Source of the DNA: Deltaproteobacteria bacterium
Lineage (GTDB): Bacteria; Desulfobacterota; Desulfarculia; Desulfarculales; Desulfarculaceae
Direction of reading: 5' to 3'
Assembly: GCA_020444165.1 (NCBI GenBank)
Contig: JAHLLK010000002.1
Coordinates: 1 to 64,000, forward strand
Length of the DNA: 64,000 bases
Shown piece after piece: positions 32,946 to 40,885 of the stretch. The notes under the pieces were generated by a model. The model made no database searches. It saw only the letters and a program-made list of their open reading frames with translations, and had not been told where the DNA came from. Numbering within the stretch: the first letter of the stretch is position 1; each line of letters begins with the position of its first letter. Position numbers and translations under genes: made by a program.

Positions 32946-34124
32946 CTAGAACCGCGACCCGGCCCGGTTGATGGCCTGGGTCAAGGTTTGCAGCTTGTGG
33001 TCGTCCCAGCCCAGCATGATCTGGTAGGACAGGGTGCGCATCAAGAGTTCCTTGGTGCGGGGCAGGGCGTCCGGCGCATATTCCCGCCGGTTCTCCGGCG
33101 CCTGGGGCGACAGCAGGGCGTTCGCGTGCAGGTGCTCCCAATTGTGGTAGCTGTGCCAGGTGTTGGGTCCCCAGGCCACCGGCCCCGCGCCTTCTTCCCC
33201 CAGGGCCTTGGCCAGCCGGGCGGCCGCGTCGGCGCTGTCCATGAACCAGGTCAGGAAGGTGGCCGAGTCGCCGGCCTCGTCGGGCAGGACCCGGAAGCTC
33301 ACCCCGGGGACGCGGCTCACCGCCTCCTTCAGGGCCAGCTTGTTGGAGCGCTGGGTGGCCACCATGCGGGGCAGCTTGGCCAACTGGGCCAGGCCCAGGG
33401 CGCCTTGCAGCTCCATCATGCGGTAGTTGAAGCCCATGAACCGCCGGCCCTCGTTGCCCCGGCCCACCGGCCGATGGTCGTGGCCGTGGTCGTGGTACTC
33501 GCTGGCGCTGGTATAGAGCCCGGCGTCCGAGGTGATCATCATGCCGCCCTCGCCGGTGGTCAGGGTCTTCACCGCGTCGAAGCTGAAGGTCCCGGCCGCG
33601 CCGAAGGTGCCCAGATGGCGGCCCTTGTAGAAGCCGCCTGCCGACTGGGCCGTGTCTTCCAACACCGGAAGCTTGTGGGCCCGGGCTATGGCCATGATCT
33701 CCTCGATGCGGGCCTGGGCCCCCATCATGTGCACCGGGATGATGGCCTTGGTCTTGGGGGTGATGCGGGCCTCCAGATCCGCGGGGTCCATGCACAGGGT
33801 CTCGTCCACCTCGGTGAACACCGGCACCGCCCCCAGGTCCAGAATCGCTTCCCAGGTGGCCACGAAGGTGAAGCCCTGGGTGATGACCTCGTCGCCGTAG
33901 CCCACCCCCAAAGCGGCCAACGCCACCTTCAAGGCCGCCGTGCCGCTGGTCACCGCCAGGGCGTGGCTGGCCCCGGTGAAGGCCGCGAACGCCTCCTCGA
34001 ACTCCTTGACCCGCCAGGCGCCTTGCCGGAGGTCGGCCATCTCGTAGCGGAACAGGACCCCCCGCTCCATCACGTCCAGCACCGAGCTTTTCTCCTCGTC
34101 GCCCAACCATTCGTAACCGGGCAT
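32946..34124 (-). CDS. kdnA: DegT-family PLP aminotransferase, probable 8-amino-Kdo synthase (KdnA-like)
   Basis: 392 residues of the DegT/DnrJ/EryC1 fold. It has VTSGTAALKVALAALGVG, TFVATWEAI, PVHMMG, VLEDTAQSAGG and FSFDAVKTLTTGEGGM with the PLP-binding Lys. Such enzymes transfer an amino group from glutamate to a keto sugar. Between an iron alcohol dehydrogenase (oxidises Kdo at C8) and kdsB, the expected product is 8-amino-3,8-dideoxy-manno-octulosonate. ATG 34124 has GGGAGAG five bases upstream; the frame continues to TTG 34172, which lacks a ribosome site. The role rests on gene context plus family and is likely rather than certain. Cytoplasmic. Confidence 0.85.
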   Translation of the reverse strand: MPGYEWLGDEEKSSVLDVMERGVLFRYEMADLRQGAWRVKEFEEAFAAFTGASHALAVTSGTAALKVALAALGVGYGDEVITQGFTFVATWEAILDLGAVPVFTEVDETLCMDPADLEARITPKTKAIIPVHMMGAQARIEEIMAIARAHKLPVLEDTAQSAGGFYKGRHLGTFGAAGTFSFDAVKTLTTGEGGMMITSDAGLYTSASEYHDHGHDHRPVGRGNEGRRFMGFNYRMMELQGALGLAQLAKLPRMVATQRSNKLALKEAVSRVPGVSFRVLPDEAGDSATFLTWFMDSADAAARLAKALGEEGAGPVAWGPNTWHSYHNWEHLHANALLSPQAPENRREYAPDALPRTKELLMRTLSYQIMLGWDDHKLQTLTQAINRAGSRF

Positions 34125-34202
34125 GTCACTCTCCCAGCTTGTCGTGGAAAACCCACGGTATTTTTCTGCCAACCGAAACCAGAAGCCGTCCGGCAGCTCC
34201 CG

Positions 34203-35366
34203 CTATACTCCGAAAGCCTTCTGGTAGATGCCTTCCAGGTCCTTGGCCGTTACCTGGCGGGGGTTGTTGGCGATGGGCCGGGCCACGGTCATGGCCTTCT
34301 CCGCCAGGCGCTCCACCTCCGAGCGGGGCACCCCCAGCTCGGACAGGCTGGAGGGGATGCCCAAGTGCCGGTTCAGCTTGTACACCTCGTCCACCACGAA
34401 ATCGCCCATCTCCCAGGTGGTCAGACCCGCGGGCACCTCGCCAAAGGCCTCGGCCATGTCCGCGAAACGCTCCGGCGCGGCCAGGTGGTTGTGCTCCAGC
34501 ACGAACGGCAACAGGGTCGCGTTGGCCTCGCCGTGGGGGATGTCAAAGAACGCCCCCAGGGGATAGGCCATGGCGTGCACCGCGCCCACGCCCGCCTGGG
34601 CCAGGGCCAGGCCGGCCAGGTAGGCGCCCAAGAGCATGTCCCGCCGGGCCTCCAGGTTGTTGCCGTTGGCCACCGCCTGCCGCAGGGAACCCCCGATCAG
34701 CCCGATGGCCTGCAAGGCGTTCATGTCGCTCAAGGGCGTGGCCGCCAGGCTGGTGTAGGCCTCCATGGCGTGGGTCAGGGCGTCCAGGCCCACGATGGCC
34801 GAGATGTAGGCCGGGCAGGTCACGGTCAGCAAGGGGTCCAGGATCGCCGTGTGGGGGTACAAATACCGGCCGTTGATGCCGCCCTTGAACTGGTCCGCCC
34901 GCCGGGTGAACACGGCCGTGAAGGTGACCTCGCTGCCCGTGCCCGCCGTGGTGGGCACGCAGATCACCGGCTTGCCCGGGTTCTTCACCAGCTCCAGCCC
35001 CACGTAGTCCGTGGCCTGGCCCTCGTTGGTGATCAACACCCCCGCGGCCTTGGCCAGGTCCATGGCGCTGCCGCCGCCGATGCCCACCACGGCCTGCACC
35101 TCGCCGCCCCGGCCCAGCTCCGCCGCCGCGTCCGCCTCGGTGGGCTCCGGCTCCCGGGTCACCTGGCCGTAGGAGAACACCTCCAGCCCCGCCTGCTCCA
35201 GGCTGGCCAGAGCCGCGTCCGCCGCGCCCAGTTCCTGCACCTGGGGGTCGATCACCACCAGGACCCGCTCCGCCCCCAGAAGCTTCACTTCCTCGCCCAA
35301 CTTGGCCGCCGCGCCCGCTCCGAAAACCGTGCGCCGGATCCCCTCATGCGCGAATTCGTAATTCAT
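34203..35366 (-). CDS. kdnB: Iron-containing alcohol dehydrogenase, probable Kdo 8-oxidase (KdnB-like)
   Basis: 387 residues, group III Fe-ADH fold. Seen are the nucleotide site GIGGGSAMDLAKAAG, PTTAGTGSEVT, and metal-ligand segments DALTHAMEAY, VHAMAYPLGA and PHGEANA. Most families of this fold oxidise simple alcohols. In the Kdo8N pathway KdnB oxidises the C8 hydroxyl of Kdo so that the aminotransferase can act. It is the first gene of the operon, 78 nt ahead of the aminotransferase start, with its own promoter ~120 nt upstream. A generic alcohol dehydrogenase role cannot be excluded from sequence alone. Confidence 0.85.
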   Translation of the reverse strand: MNYEFAHEGIRRTVFGAGAAAKLGEEVKLLGAERVLVVIDPQVQELGAADAALASLEQAGLEVFSYGQVTREPEPTEADAAAELGRGGEVQAVVGIGGGSAMDLAKAAGVLITNEGQATDYVGLELVKNPGKPVICVPTTAGTGSEVTFTAVFTRRADQFKGGINGRYLYPHTAILDPLLTVTCPAYISAIVGLDALTHAMEAYTSLAATPLSDMNALQAIGLIGGSLRQAVANGNNLEARRDMLLGAYLAGLALAQAGVGAVHAMAYPLGAFFDIPHGEANATLLPFVLEHNHLAAPERFADMAEAFGEVPAGLTTWEMGDFVVDEVYKLNRHLGIPSSLSELGVPRSEVERLAEKAMTVARPIANNPRQVTAKDLEGIYQKAFGV

Positions 35367-35488
35367 TGCCCTAGCCTTTTCCTAAATTTCATGGCCCCCG
35401 CGCGGGAGCCTGGTTTCCCCTTCGCTGCGTTCTCGGGCCGCTCCCTGCCGGGAGTCAATCCCATCCCCCCCGTGTCACGTCAAAAGCG

Positions 35489-35516
35489 ATCCTAACACAG
35501 TATCCCCCAATGTAAA
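35489..35516 (-). promoter_or_regulatory. Promoter of the Kdo8N-type operon
   Basis: On the minus strand, TTTACA (35511-35516) and TAGGAT (35489-35494) are 16 bp apart, ~120 nt before the dehydrogenase ATG. The rest of the 459-bp gap 35367-35825 shows no gene. Confidence 0.45.
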
Positions 35517-35771
35517 TACCGCAGCCCCACCCCACGGATACGGCAACCCCGCCGGCGAAATCCCCTTGGCCTCCGCCCGCGGCTGCTCCGTAAGAGCCCG
35601 CCGGCCGCCCCGCCAAAGGCTATTATAAGCCAAACTCGTGAAAGCCCCCGGGACAGCGGGCCGAGTTTTTGCTATAAGAAAAAAATCGCCTCTGGGCGGC
35701 CCGTGCCGGCCCCGGTGGCCCAGGCTCCTGGTTACATTTGTGATTCAAATTAAAATCAGGGACTTGACTTG

Positions 35772-35800
35772 TTGAATCCCGCCGGGAGGGATGCTAGCTT
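35772..35800 (+). promoter_or_regulatory. Promoter of the phosphofructokinase operon
   Basis: TTGAAT (35772-35777) and TAGCTT (35795-35800) are 17 bp apart. This places transcription just before the ribosome site AAAAGGAAGG and argues for GTG 35826, not TTG 35769, as the start. Confidence 0.4.
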
Positions 35801-35825
35801 GGCCCTAAAGAAAAGGAAGGCTAAC

Positions 35826-37157
35826 GTGCGCGCGGAGATGTCCCACGTGAAGTTGGAAGACACCCAAATCGATACCTTGGGCCCAGCCAAGCTGAAAAGC
35901 ACCCTCATGGAGCGGGCCAGCCATCCCCAGGAGGGCTTCAAATTCGTGGGGGACGAGGAACGCGTCCTCCTGGACCCCACCACCCGCAACCACGTAGACG
36001 GGCCGGTGCCCAGCTTCGAACGGGCCGGACCGCGGGAACGCGTCTACTTCGACCCCACCAAGCTCAAGGCGGCGGTGGTCACCTGCGGCGGCATGTGCCC
36101 CGGCATCAACCACCTGACCCGCTCCATCGTGCTCCAGCTCTACTGGATCTACGGGGTCAAGAACATCGTGGGCGTGCGTTACGGCCTGCAAGGCTTCATC
36201 CCCGATTTCGGCCACGAGCTGATAGAGCTGACCCCGGACACGGTGCGCGACGTGCACGGCCGGGGAGGCAGCTTCCTGGGCATGAGCCGGGGGCCCCAGC
36301 CCATCGAGGACGTGGTGGACGCCCTGGAGCGCCTCAACATCAGCATGCTGTTCATGATCGGCGGCGACGGCACGCTCAGGGCCGCCCAGGCGATCTACCA
36401 GGAGATCACGGCCCGCAACCTCAAGGTCGCCGTAGTGGCCATCCCCAAGACCATTGACAACGACATCAGCTTCGTGGAGATGACCTTCGGCTTCCAGACC
36501 GCGGTGGAGGCCGCCACCAAGGCCATCGAGGGCGCCCACAACGAGGCCCTGGGCTCCCCCGGCGGGATCGGCCTGGTCAAGCTCATGGGCCGCAACAGCG
36601 GTTTCGTGGCCGCCAACGCCACCCTGGGGCTCTCCGACGTGAATTTCTGCCTCATCCCCGAGGTGGACTTCGACCTGGAAGGCCCCAACGGCCTGTTGCA
36701 GCAATTGGAGCACCGCCTGGGAGGCCGGGGCCACGCGGTCATCGTGGTGGCCGAGGGCGCGGGCCAGAAGTTCTTCAGCGACACCGAACTGGGCCGCGAC
36801 GCCAGCGGCAACCTCCGCCTGGGCGACATCGGCGTGCTGTTGAAGAACCGCATCAACACCCACTTCAAGGAGAAGGGCCGCGAGGTCAACCTCAAGTACA
36901 TCGACCCCTCCTACCTCATCCGCTCCGTGGCGGCCAACTGCGGCGACCGCATCTACACCGGGTTCCTGGGCCACTACGCGGTGCACGCCGGCATCTCCGG
37001 GCGCACCGGGCTCATGATCTCCAAATGGAACAACTTCTTCGTGCACGTACCCATCGCCATGGCCATCAACCGTAAAAGCTATGTGGACCCCAAGGGCAGC
37101 CTGTGGCGCAGCGTGCGCGAAGCCACCGGCCAGGCCCCTCTGGTCAACGAGGTGTAG
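35826..37157 (+). CDS. 6-phosphofructokinase, long group-A type, probably ATP-dependent
   Basis: 443 residues, longer than E. coli PfkA (320) because of an N-terminal extension of ~90 residues. It phosphorylates fructose 6-phosphate in glycolysis. Motifs: TCGGMCPGINHLTRSIV, GLQGF, IGGDGTLRAA, PKTIDNDI, LMGRNSGFVA and PEVDFDLEG. The residues that separate phosphate donors read Gly in GGDG (ATP-type) and Lys in PKTIDND (often PPi-type). This mixed signature is found in the clade of ATP-dependent enzymes from trypanosomes, plants and some bacteria, so ATP is the better guess. GTG 35826 has AAAAGGAAGG at good distance. The next gene starts 7 nt after the stop. Confidence 0.9.
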   Translation: MRAEMSHVKLEDTQIDTLGPAKLKSTLMERASHPQEGFKFVGDEERVLLDPTTRNHVDGPVPSFERAGPRERVYFDPTKLKAAVVTCGGMCPGINHLTRSIVLQLYWIYGVKNIVGVRYGLQGFIPDFGHELIELTPDTVRDVHGRGGSFLGMSRGPQPIEDVVDALERLNISMLFMIGGDGTLRAAQAIYQEITARNLKVAVVAIPKTIDNDISFVEMTFGFQTAVEAATKAIEGAHNEALGSPGGIGLVKLMGRNSGFVAANATLGLSDVNFCLIPEVDFDLEGPNGLLQQLEHRLGGRGHAVIVVAEGAGQKFFSDTELGRDASGNLRLGDIGVLLKNRINTHFKEKGREVNLKYIDPSYLIRSVAANCGDRIYTGFLGHYAVHAGISGRTGLMISKWNNFFVHVPIAMAINRKSYVDPKGSLWRSVREATGQAPLVNEV

Positions 37158-37164
37158 CCAAGAG

Positions 37165-38370
37165 GTGGCCGACTTCCAACAGCATCCCCGCCTGGCCACC
37201 CTGCACGGCCTGGGCGCCCCGGACCGGCCCCGCCTGGAGAGTGAGCTGGTGCAGTTCGCCGCCACGCGGCCCCTGGCCCTGGTGCTGCCCCTGTTGCCCG
37301 CCGAACTGGGGGAGCCGGCCCTGGCCGCCATGCTGGAAGACTTGGCCGGCGCGGCCTATCTGGGCGAGATCGTCTTCTCCCTGGGCCGGGCCGGCAAGAA
37401 GGAACTGACGGCCCTCAAGGCCCTCACCGCCTCCCTGCCCCAGGAAACCCTGGTGATCAACAGCGAATCCCGGCGGGTGAAGCCCCTTTTGTCCGAGCTG
37501 GCCGGCCGCGGCTGGCCCGCCGGCCAGGAGGGCAAGGGCCGCGCCGTGTGGCTGGCCCTGGCCGTGCTGGCCGCCCGGGGCCGCACCCGGGTGGTGGCTC
37601 TGCATGACGGTGACGTGGCCGATTACGACCGCCTCCTGTTGGGCCGCCTGGTCCACCCGGTCCTGAACCCGGCCACGGGCTTCGTGCTGGCCAAGGGCTA
37701 CTATGCCCGCTACACCCACCAGCTCCACGGCCGGCTGACCCGCCTGCTCCTCTGGCCGGCCCTGGCCGCCCTGGAGGACCTTTTGGGGCCGTTGCCCGCC
37801 CTGGCCCAGTTGGCCGCCTTCCGCTACCCCCTGGCCGGGGAGTGCGCCTGGGACTTGGCCGCCCTGGGCGAGATGCGTCTGCGGCCCGGCTGGGGCCTGG
37901 AGCTGGGGCTGTTGGCCGAGGCCCGCCGCCTGGCCGGGCCGGGCCGCCTCTGCCAGGTGGACCTGGCCGACCGCCACGAGCACAAGCACCAGGAGCTGAT
38001 CCCCGGCGAGCTGAACAAGGGCCTGGGCCGCATGGCCCTGGAAGTGGCCCGCACCCTCTTGGCGGAGCTGGCCACCGAAGGCGCGGTGTTCACCCCCGGG
38101 AGCCTTCTCACCCTCACCAGCCTCTACCTCCGCCACGCCCGGGGCCTCTTGCCGGTCTACGCGGCCGAGTCCGCCCTGGCCGGCCTGTTGTACCCCCGCC
38201 CGGACGAGGAAGCCACGGTGGAGACCTTTGCCCGCGCGCTGGCCCGGGCGGGGCAACTGCTTATGGAAAACCACGCCGCCGAGGAGACCCTGCCCTCTCC
38301 CGCCCGGCTCCTGGCCGGGGAAACCGGCCGCCGCCTTCTGGAGGCGGTGGAGGCCGACAACTTGTCGTGA
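37165..38370 (+). CDS. GT81-like glycosyltransferase (glucosyl-3-phosphoglycerate synthase-like)
   Basis: 401 residues. The fold is GT-A: LGRAGKKELTALKAL, LALAVLAARGRTRVVALHDGDVADY with a DGD metal motif, and FVLAKGYYARYT. A late CQVDLADRHEHKHQEL resembles the QVxLGxRxHRHQ-type region of GpgS/MpgS enzymes, which transfer glucose or mannose to 3-phosphoglycerate for compatible-solute synthesis. The first ~30 residues (AFxxHPRLATLHGL) are not typical. GTG 37165 lies 7 nt after the phosphofructokinase stop, and the protein ends overlapping the DedA gene frame. An operon linking glycolytic flux to an osmolyte pathway is plausible. The product remains inferred. Confidence 0.72.
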   Translation: MADFQQHPRLATLHGLGAPDRPRLESELVQFAATRPLALVLPLLPAELGEPALAAMLEDLAGAAYLGEIVFSLGRAGKKELTALKALTASLPQETLVINSESRRVKPLLSELAGRGWPAGQEGKGRAVWLALAVLAARGRTRVVALHDGDVADYDRLLLGRLVHPVLNPATGFVLAKGYYARYTHQLHGRLTRLLLWPALAALEDLLGPLPALAQLAAFRYPLAGECAWDLAALGEMRLRPGWGLELGLLAEARRLAGPGRLCQVDLADRHEHKHQELIPGELNKGLGRMALEVARTLLAELATEGAVFTPGSLLTLTSLYLRHARGLLPVYAAESALAGLLYPRPDEEATVETFARALARAGQLLMENHAAEETLPSPARLLAGETGRRLLEAVEADNLS

Positions 38371-38441
38371 GCCGTCCAACCCCCCCCAGCCCCGCCGCGG
38401 CCCCCCCCGCGCCCTCCCAGACTCCGGAGGAGCGGCAGCAC

Positions 38442-39161
38442 ATGCTCCGCCGCCGCCGTAAGCTCCTCATTGCCCTGGCCCTATTGTTGCTGGTGGCCGG
38501 GGTGGCGGTCTGGTACTGGTGGACGCCCCTTTGGATTTGGAGCCGCGATTTCTGGGCCGTGATCAGCAACCGGGAGACCTTCCGGCAACGCATGGAGTCC
38601 TACGGCGCCTGGGGACCCTTGGTGTTCATGAGCTTGCAGTTCCTGCAGGTTTTGGCCGCGCCCATCCCCGGCGAGCTCACCGGCGCGGCCGGGGGCTACA
38701 TCTTCGGCTGGTGGCAGGGCCTCATCTACTCCACCATCGGGCTCACCCTGGGCTCCCTGAACAACTTTTTCCTGGCCCGCATCTTCGGCAAGACCCTGGT
38801 GGAGCGGCTGGTGCCGCCGGACACCCTGTCCCGGGTCGGCTTCCTCATGGAGCGCCAGGGGGTCATCGCCTCCTTCATCCTTTTCGTGATCCCCGGCTTC
38901 CCCAAGGACTACCTCTGCGTGGCCCTGGGCCTCACCCCCCTGAACTGGCGCATCTTCCTGTTGATCTGCGGCATCGGGCGCCTGCCCGGCACCCTGCTGC
39001 TGAGCCTGCAAGGGGCCATGGTCTACCAGGAAAACTACTGGTCCTTCGCCATCCTCCTGGTCCTGGCCCTGGCCTTTGTCATTCCGGTCATTGTGTGGCG
39101 GGAAAAGATCTATCAGTTGCTCTATCACCTGGACAAGCGCCGCGGGCCTTTGGAACCTTGA
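38442..39161 (+). CDS. DedA/TVP38 (VTT) family membrane protein
   Basis: 240 residues with an Arg-rich N-terminus and about six hydrophobic spans (LLIALALLLLVAGVAVWYWW first). The family core is clear: VLAAPIPGELTGAAGGYIFG re-entrant loop, LTLGSLNNFFLARIFGKTLV, FILFVIPGFPKDYLCVALGL, and ICGIGRLPGTLLLSLQG. VTT-domain proteins act as lipid scramblases or flippases, some in undecaprenyl phosphate recycling. ATG 38442 has GGAGGAG nine bases upstream. GTG 38367, overlapping the upstream stop, is an alternative that would add a Pro-rich 25-residue head. Third gene of the phosphofructokinase operon. Confidence 0.85.
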   Translation: MLRRRRKLLIALALLLLVAGVAVWYWWTPLWIWSRDFWAVISNRETFRQRMESYGAWGPLVFMSLQFLQVLAAPIPGELTGAAGGYIFGWWQGLIYSTIGLTLGSLNNFFLARIFGKTLVERLVPPDTLSRVGFLMERQGVIASFILFVIPGFPKDYLCVALGLTPLNWRIFLLICGIGRLPGTLLLSLQGAMVYQENYWSFAILLVLALAFVIPVIVWREKIYQLLYHLDKRRGPLEP

Positions 39162-39184
39162 TCCGCCGCCTCCCTGCCAAAAGC

Positions 39185-39225
39185 ACCGCCGCCCCGGGGA
39201 GTCCCCGGGACGGCGGTTGGTTTTT
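39185..39225 (+). terminator. Rho-independent terminator of the PFK operon
   Basis: Inverted repeat accgccgcccc...ggacggcggt followed by ttggttttt, 24 nt after the DedA stop. Confidence 0.7.
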
Positions 39226-39269
39226 GCGGACTGGGCGCCGGGACGCGCGCCCGGCTCTAATGCGAGGGT

Positions 39270-39430
39270 GATGCACGGTGCGTCCTGCACCGTGCATCTT
39301 AAGCTGGTTGGCAAAAGCGTGGTTTTACCAACCAGCGCAAATCACTCGCCTTTTAGGCTCGTGATTTGGCGGGCCATCCCCGGGGTCCCCAAGCAAGTGG
39401 AACTTGCTTGGGGTGGATGCGTGGCCCGCT
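39270..39430. repeat. Cluster of three perfect hairpins
   Basis: Stems: gatgcacggtgc/gcaccgtgcatc (39270-39298), gctggttgg/ccaaccagc (39303-39336), and ccccaagcaagt/acttgcttgggg (39387-39413) nested in an outer gcgggccatcc/ggatgcgtggcccgc stem. Related hairpins occur at 44160-44215 and 47316-47381. No gene is present in 39162-39518. Confidence 0.6.
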
Positions 39431-39518
39431 GGAGGCCGACGGCGCACAATCAACCGCCGAAAAATGACATATGCCACTGTTTTAACTACAATAAATCTGT
39501 ATTGGCCGTGCATCGGCC

Positions 39519-40154
39519 TCAATTCAGATAAGGGTTGCCCCGGCGTTCCTGGGCCACCGTGGACTTGGGGGAGGGGCCGTAGTTGTGCCCCGGCCAGATC
39601 ACGGTGTCGTCGGGCAGGGCGAGGATGCGGTTCTTGATGGCCGACACCATCTGGGCCCAGGAGCCGCCCGGCAAATCGGTGCGGCCCACCCCGCCCACGA
39701 ACAGGGTGTCGCCGGTGAACACGTGCCCCGGGGTGTGCAGGCAGATGCAGCCCGGGCTGTGCCCCGGGGTGTGGATCACCTGGAGCCGCACCTCCTCCCC
39801 GGCCTCGATGATCTCGCCGTCCTTCACCGTCACGTCCGCCGGCGGGATCTGGCTGCAGCCCAGCATCTGGGCGAATTGCAGGGCGTGGGGGCTGTTCATG
39901 TGGGGCGCGTCTTCCTCGTGGATCAGGATCTGGGCCCCGGTGGCCTCCTTGATGCGGAAGTTGCCGCAGGTGTGGTCCGGGTGGCCGTGGGTGTTGACGA
40001 TCTTCACCAGGGTGATGCCCCGTTTGGCCGCTTCGGCCAAAATGCGGTCCTCGTTGCCCGCCGGGTCGATCACCAGGCCCTGGCCGGTTTTTTCGCAGGC
40101 CACGATATAGGCGAACACCGCCATGTTGCCCACCAAAAGCTGGATTATCTGCAT
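39519..40154 (-). CDS. MBL-fold hydrolase (glyoxalase II-like)
   Basis: 211 residues of metallo-beta-lactamase fold. The metal motif THGHPDHTCGN gives HxHxDH. IHTPGHSPGCICL, FTGDTLFVGGVGRTDLPGG and a final VIWPGHNYGP supply the remaining ligands. It resembles the small stand-alone hydroxyacylglutathione hydrolase-like group, usually thioester hydrolases or sulfur dioxygenase relatives. ATG 40154 has AGGAAAG upstream; the frame continues through repeat DNA without a better start. The gene stands between repeat clusters with no operon partner. A palindrome, cccgccccggggcggg (40171-40186), lies just upstream. Confidence 0.9.
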   Translation of the reverse strand: MQIIQLLVGNMAVFAYIVACEKTGQGLVIDPAGNEDRILAEAAKRGITLVKIVNTHGHPDHTCGNFRIKEATGAQILIHEEDAPHMNSPHALQFAQMLGCSQIPPADVTVKDGEIIEAGEEVRLQVIHTPGHSPGCICLHTPGHVFTGDTLFVGGVGRTDLPGGSWAQMVSAIKNRILALPDDTVIWPGHNYGPSPKSTVAQERRGNPYLN

Positions 40155-40329
40155 ATTAGCTTTCCTGTCTCCCGCCCCGGGGCGGGCTGAAGGCTGCGCA
40201 AAGGCCCCGCGGGGCGGGCCCGCCAGGCGCTCGGTCTTGGCAAAATTCTTTTCTAGGATAACGCGAAACCCATTTGGTGTCCCGTGGGGGCGGGGACAAC
40301 CCGCGGCCCGGGTCGTGTATGGGGCGACT

Positions 40330-40880
40330 CGCCGGCACGCGGCCCCGGAAAAGAGGTTTTGAAGAACGGCCTCCCTTCGGGAGCGCACAAGGTTTGGTCT
40401 GCAACCCAACCTCGCCCGACACGCATTGGGAGCGGCGGCACGCCGCCCCGGAAAAGAGGTTTTGAAGAACGGCCTCCCGTCGGGAGCGCGCAAGGTTTGG
40501 TCTGCAACCCAACCTCGCCCGACCCGCTACGCCAGCGGCGGCACGCGGCCCCGACCCGCAGCGGCAGCATGCGGCCTCCCGTCGGGAGCGCGCAAGGTTT
40601 GGTCTGCAACCCAACCTCGCCCGACCCGCATTGGGAGCGGCGGCACGCCGCCCCGGAAAGGAGGTTTTGAAGAACGGCCTCCCTTCGGGAGCAAGCGAGG
40701 TCCGGTCTGAAAACCAACCTCGCCCGACCCGCTACGCCAGCGGCGGCACGCCGCCCCGACCCGCAGCGGCAGCATGCGGCCTCCCTTCGGGAGCGCGCAA
40801 GGTTTGGTCTGCAACCCAACCTCGCCCGACCCAACCTCGCCCGACCTCGCCCGACAACCCGCTACGCCAGCGGCGGCGCG
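40330..40880. repeat. GC-rich dispersed repeat, cluster 2 (largest)
   Basis: About five units of ~102 bp. The phrase accaacctcgcccgac or acccaacctcgcccgac recurs near 40405, 40510, 40613, 40715 and 40820, each preceded by cctcc.ttcgggagcgc-like and tttggtctgcaa phrases. The last unit runs to within a few bases of the TPR gene stop at 40886. Bases 40187-40329 are unique and gene-free. Confidence 0.85.
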
Positions 40881-40885
40881 CCGCC

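Noticed and set aside
40330..40880. CRISPR array
   Set aside because: Unit length is ~100 bp, copies vary internally, and there are no regular unique spacers or cas genes.
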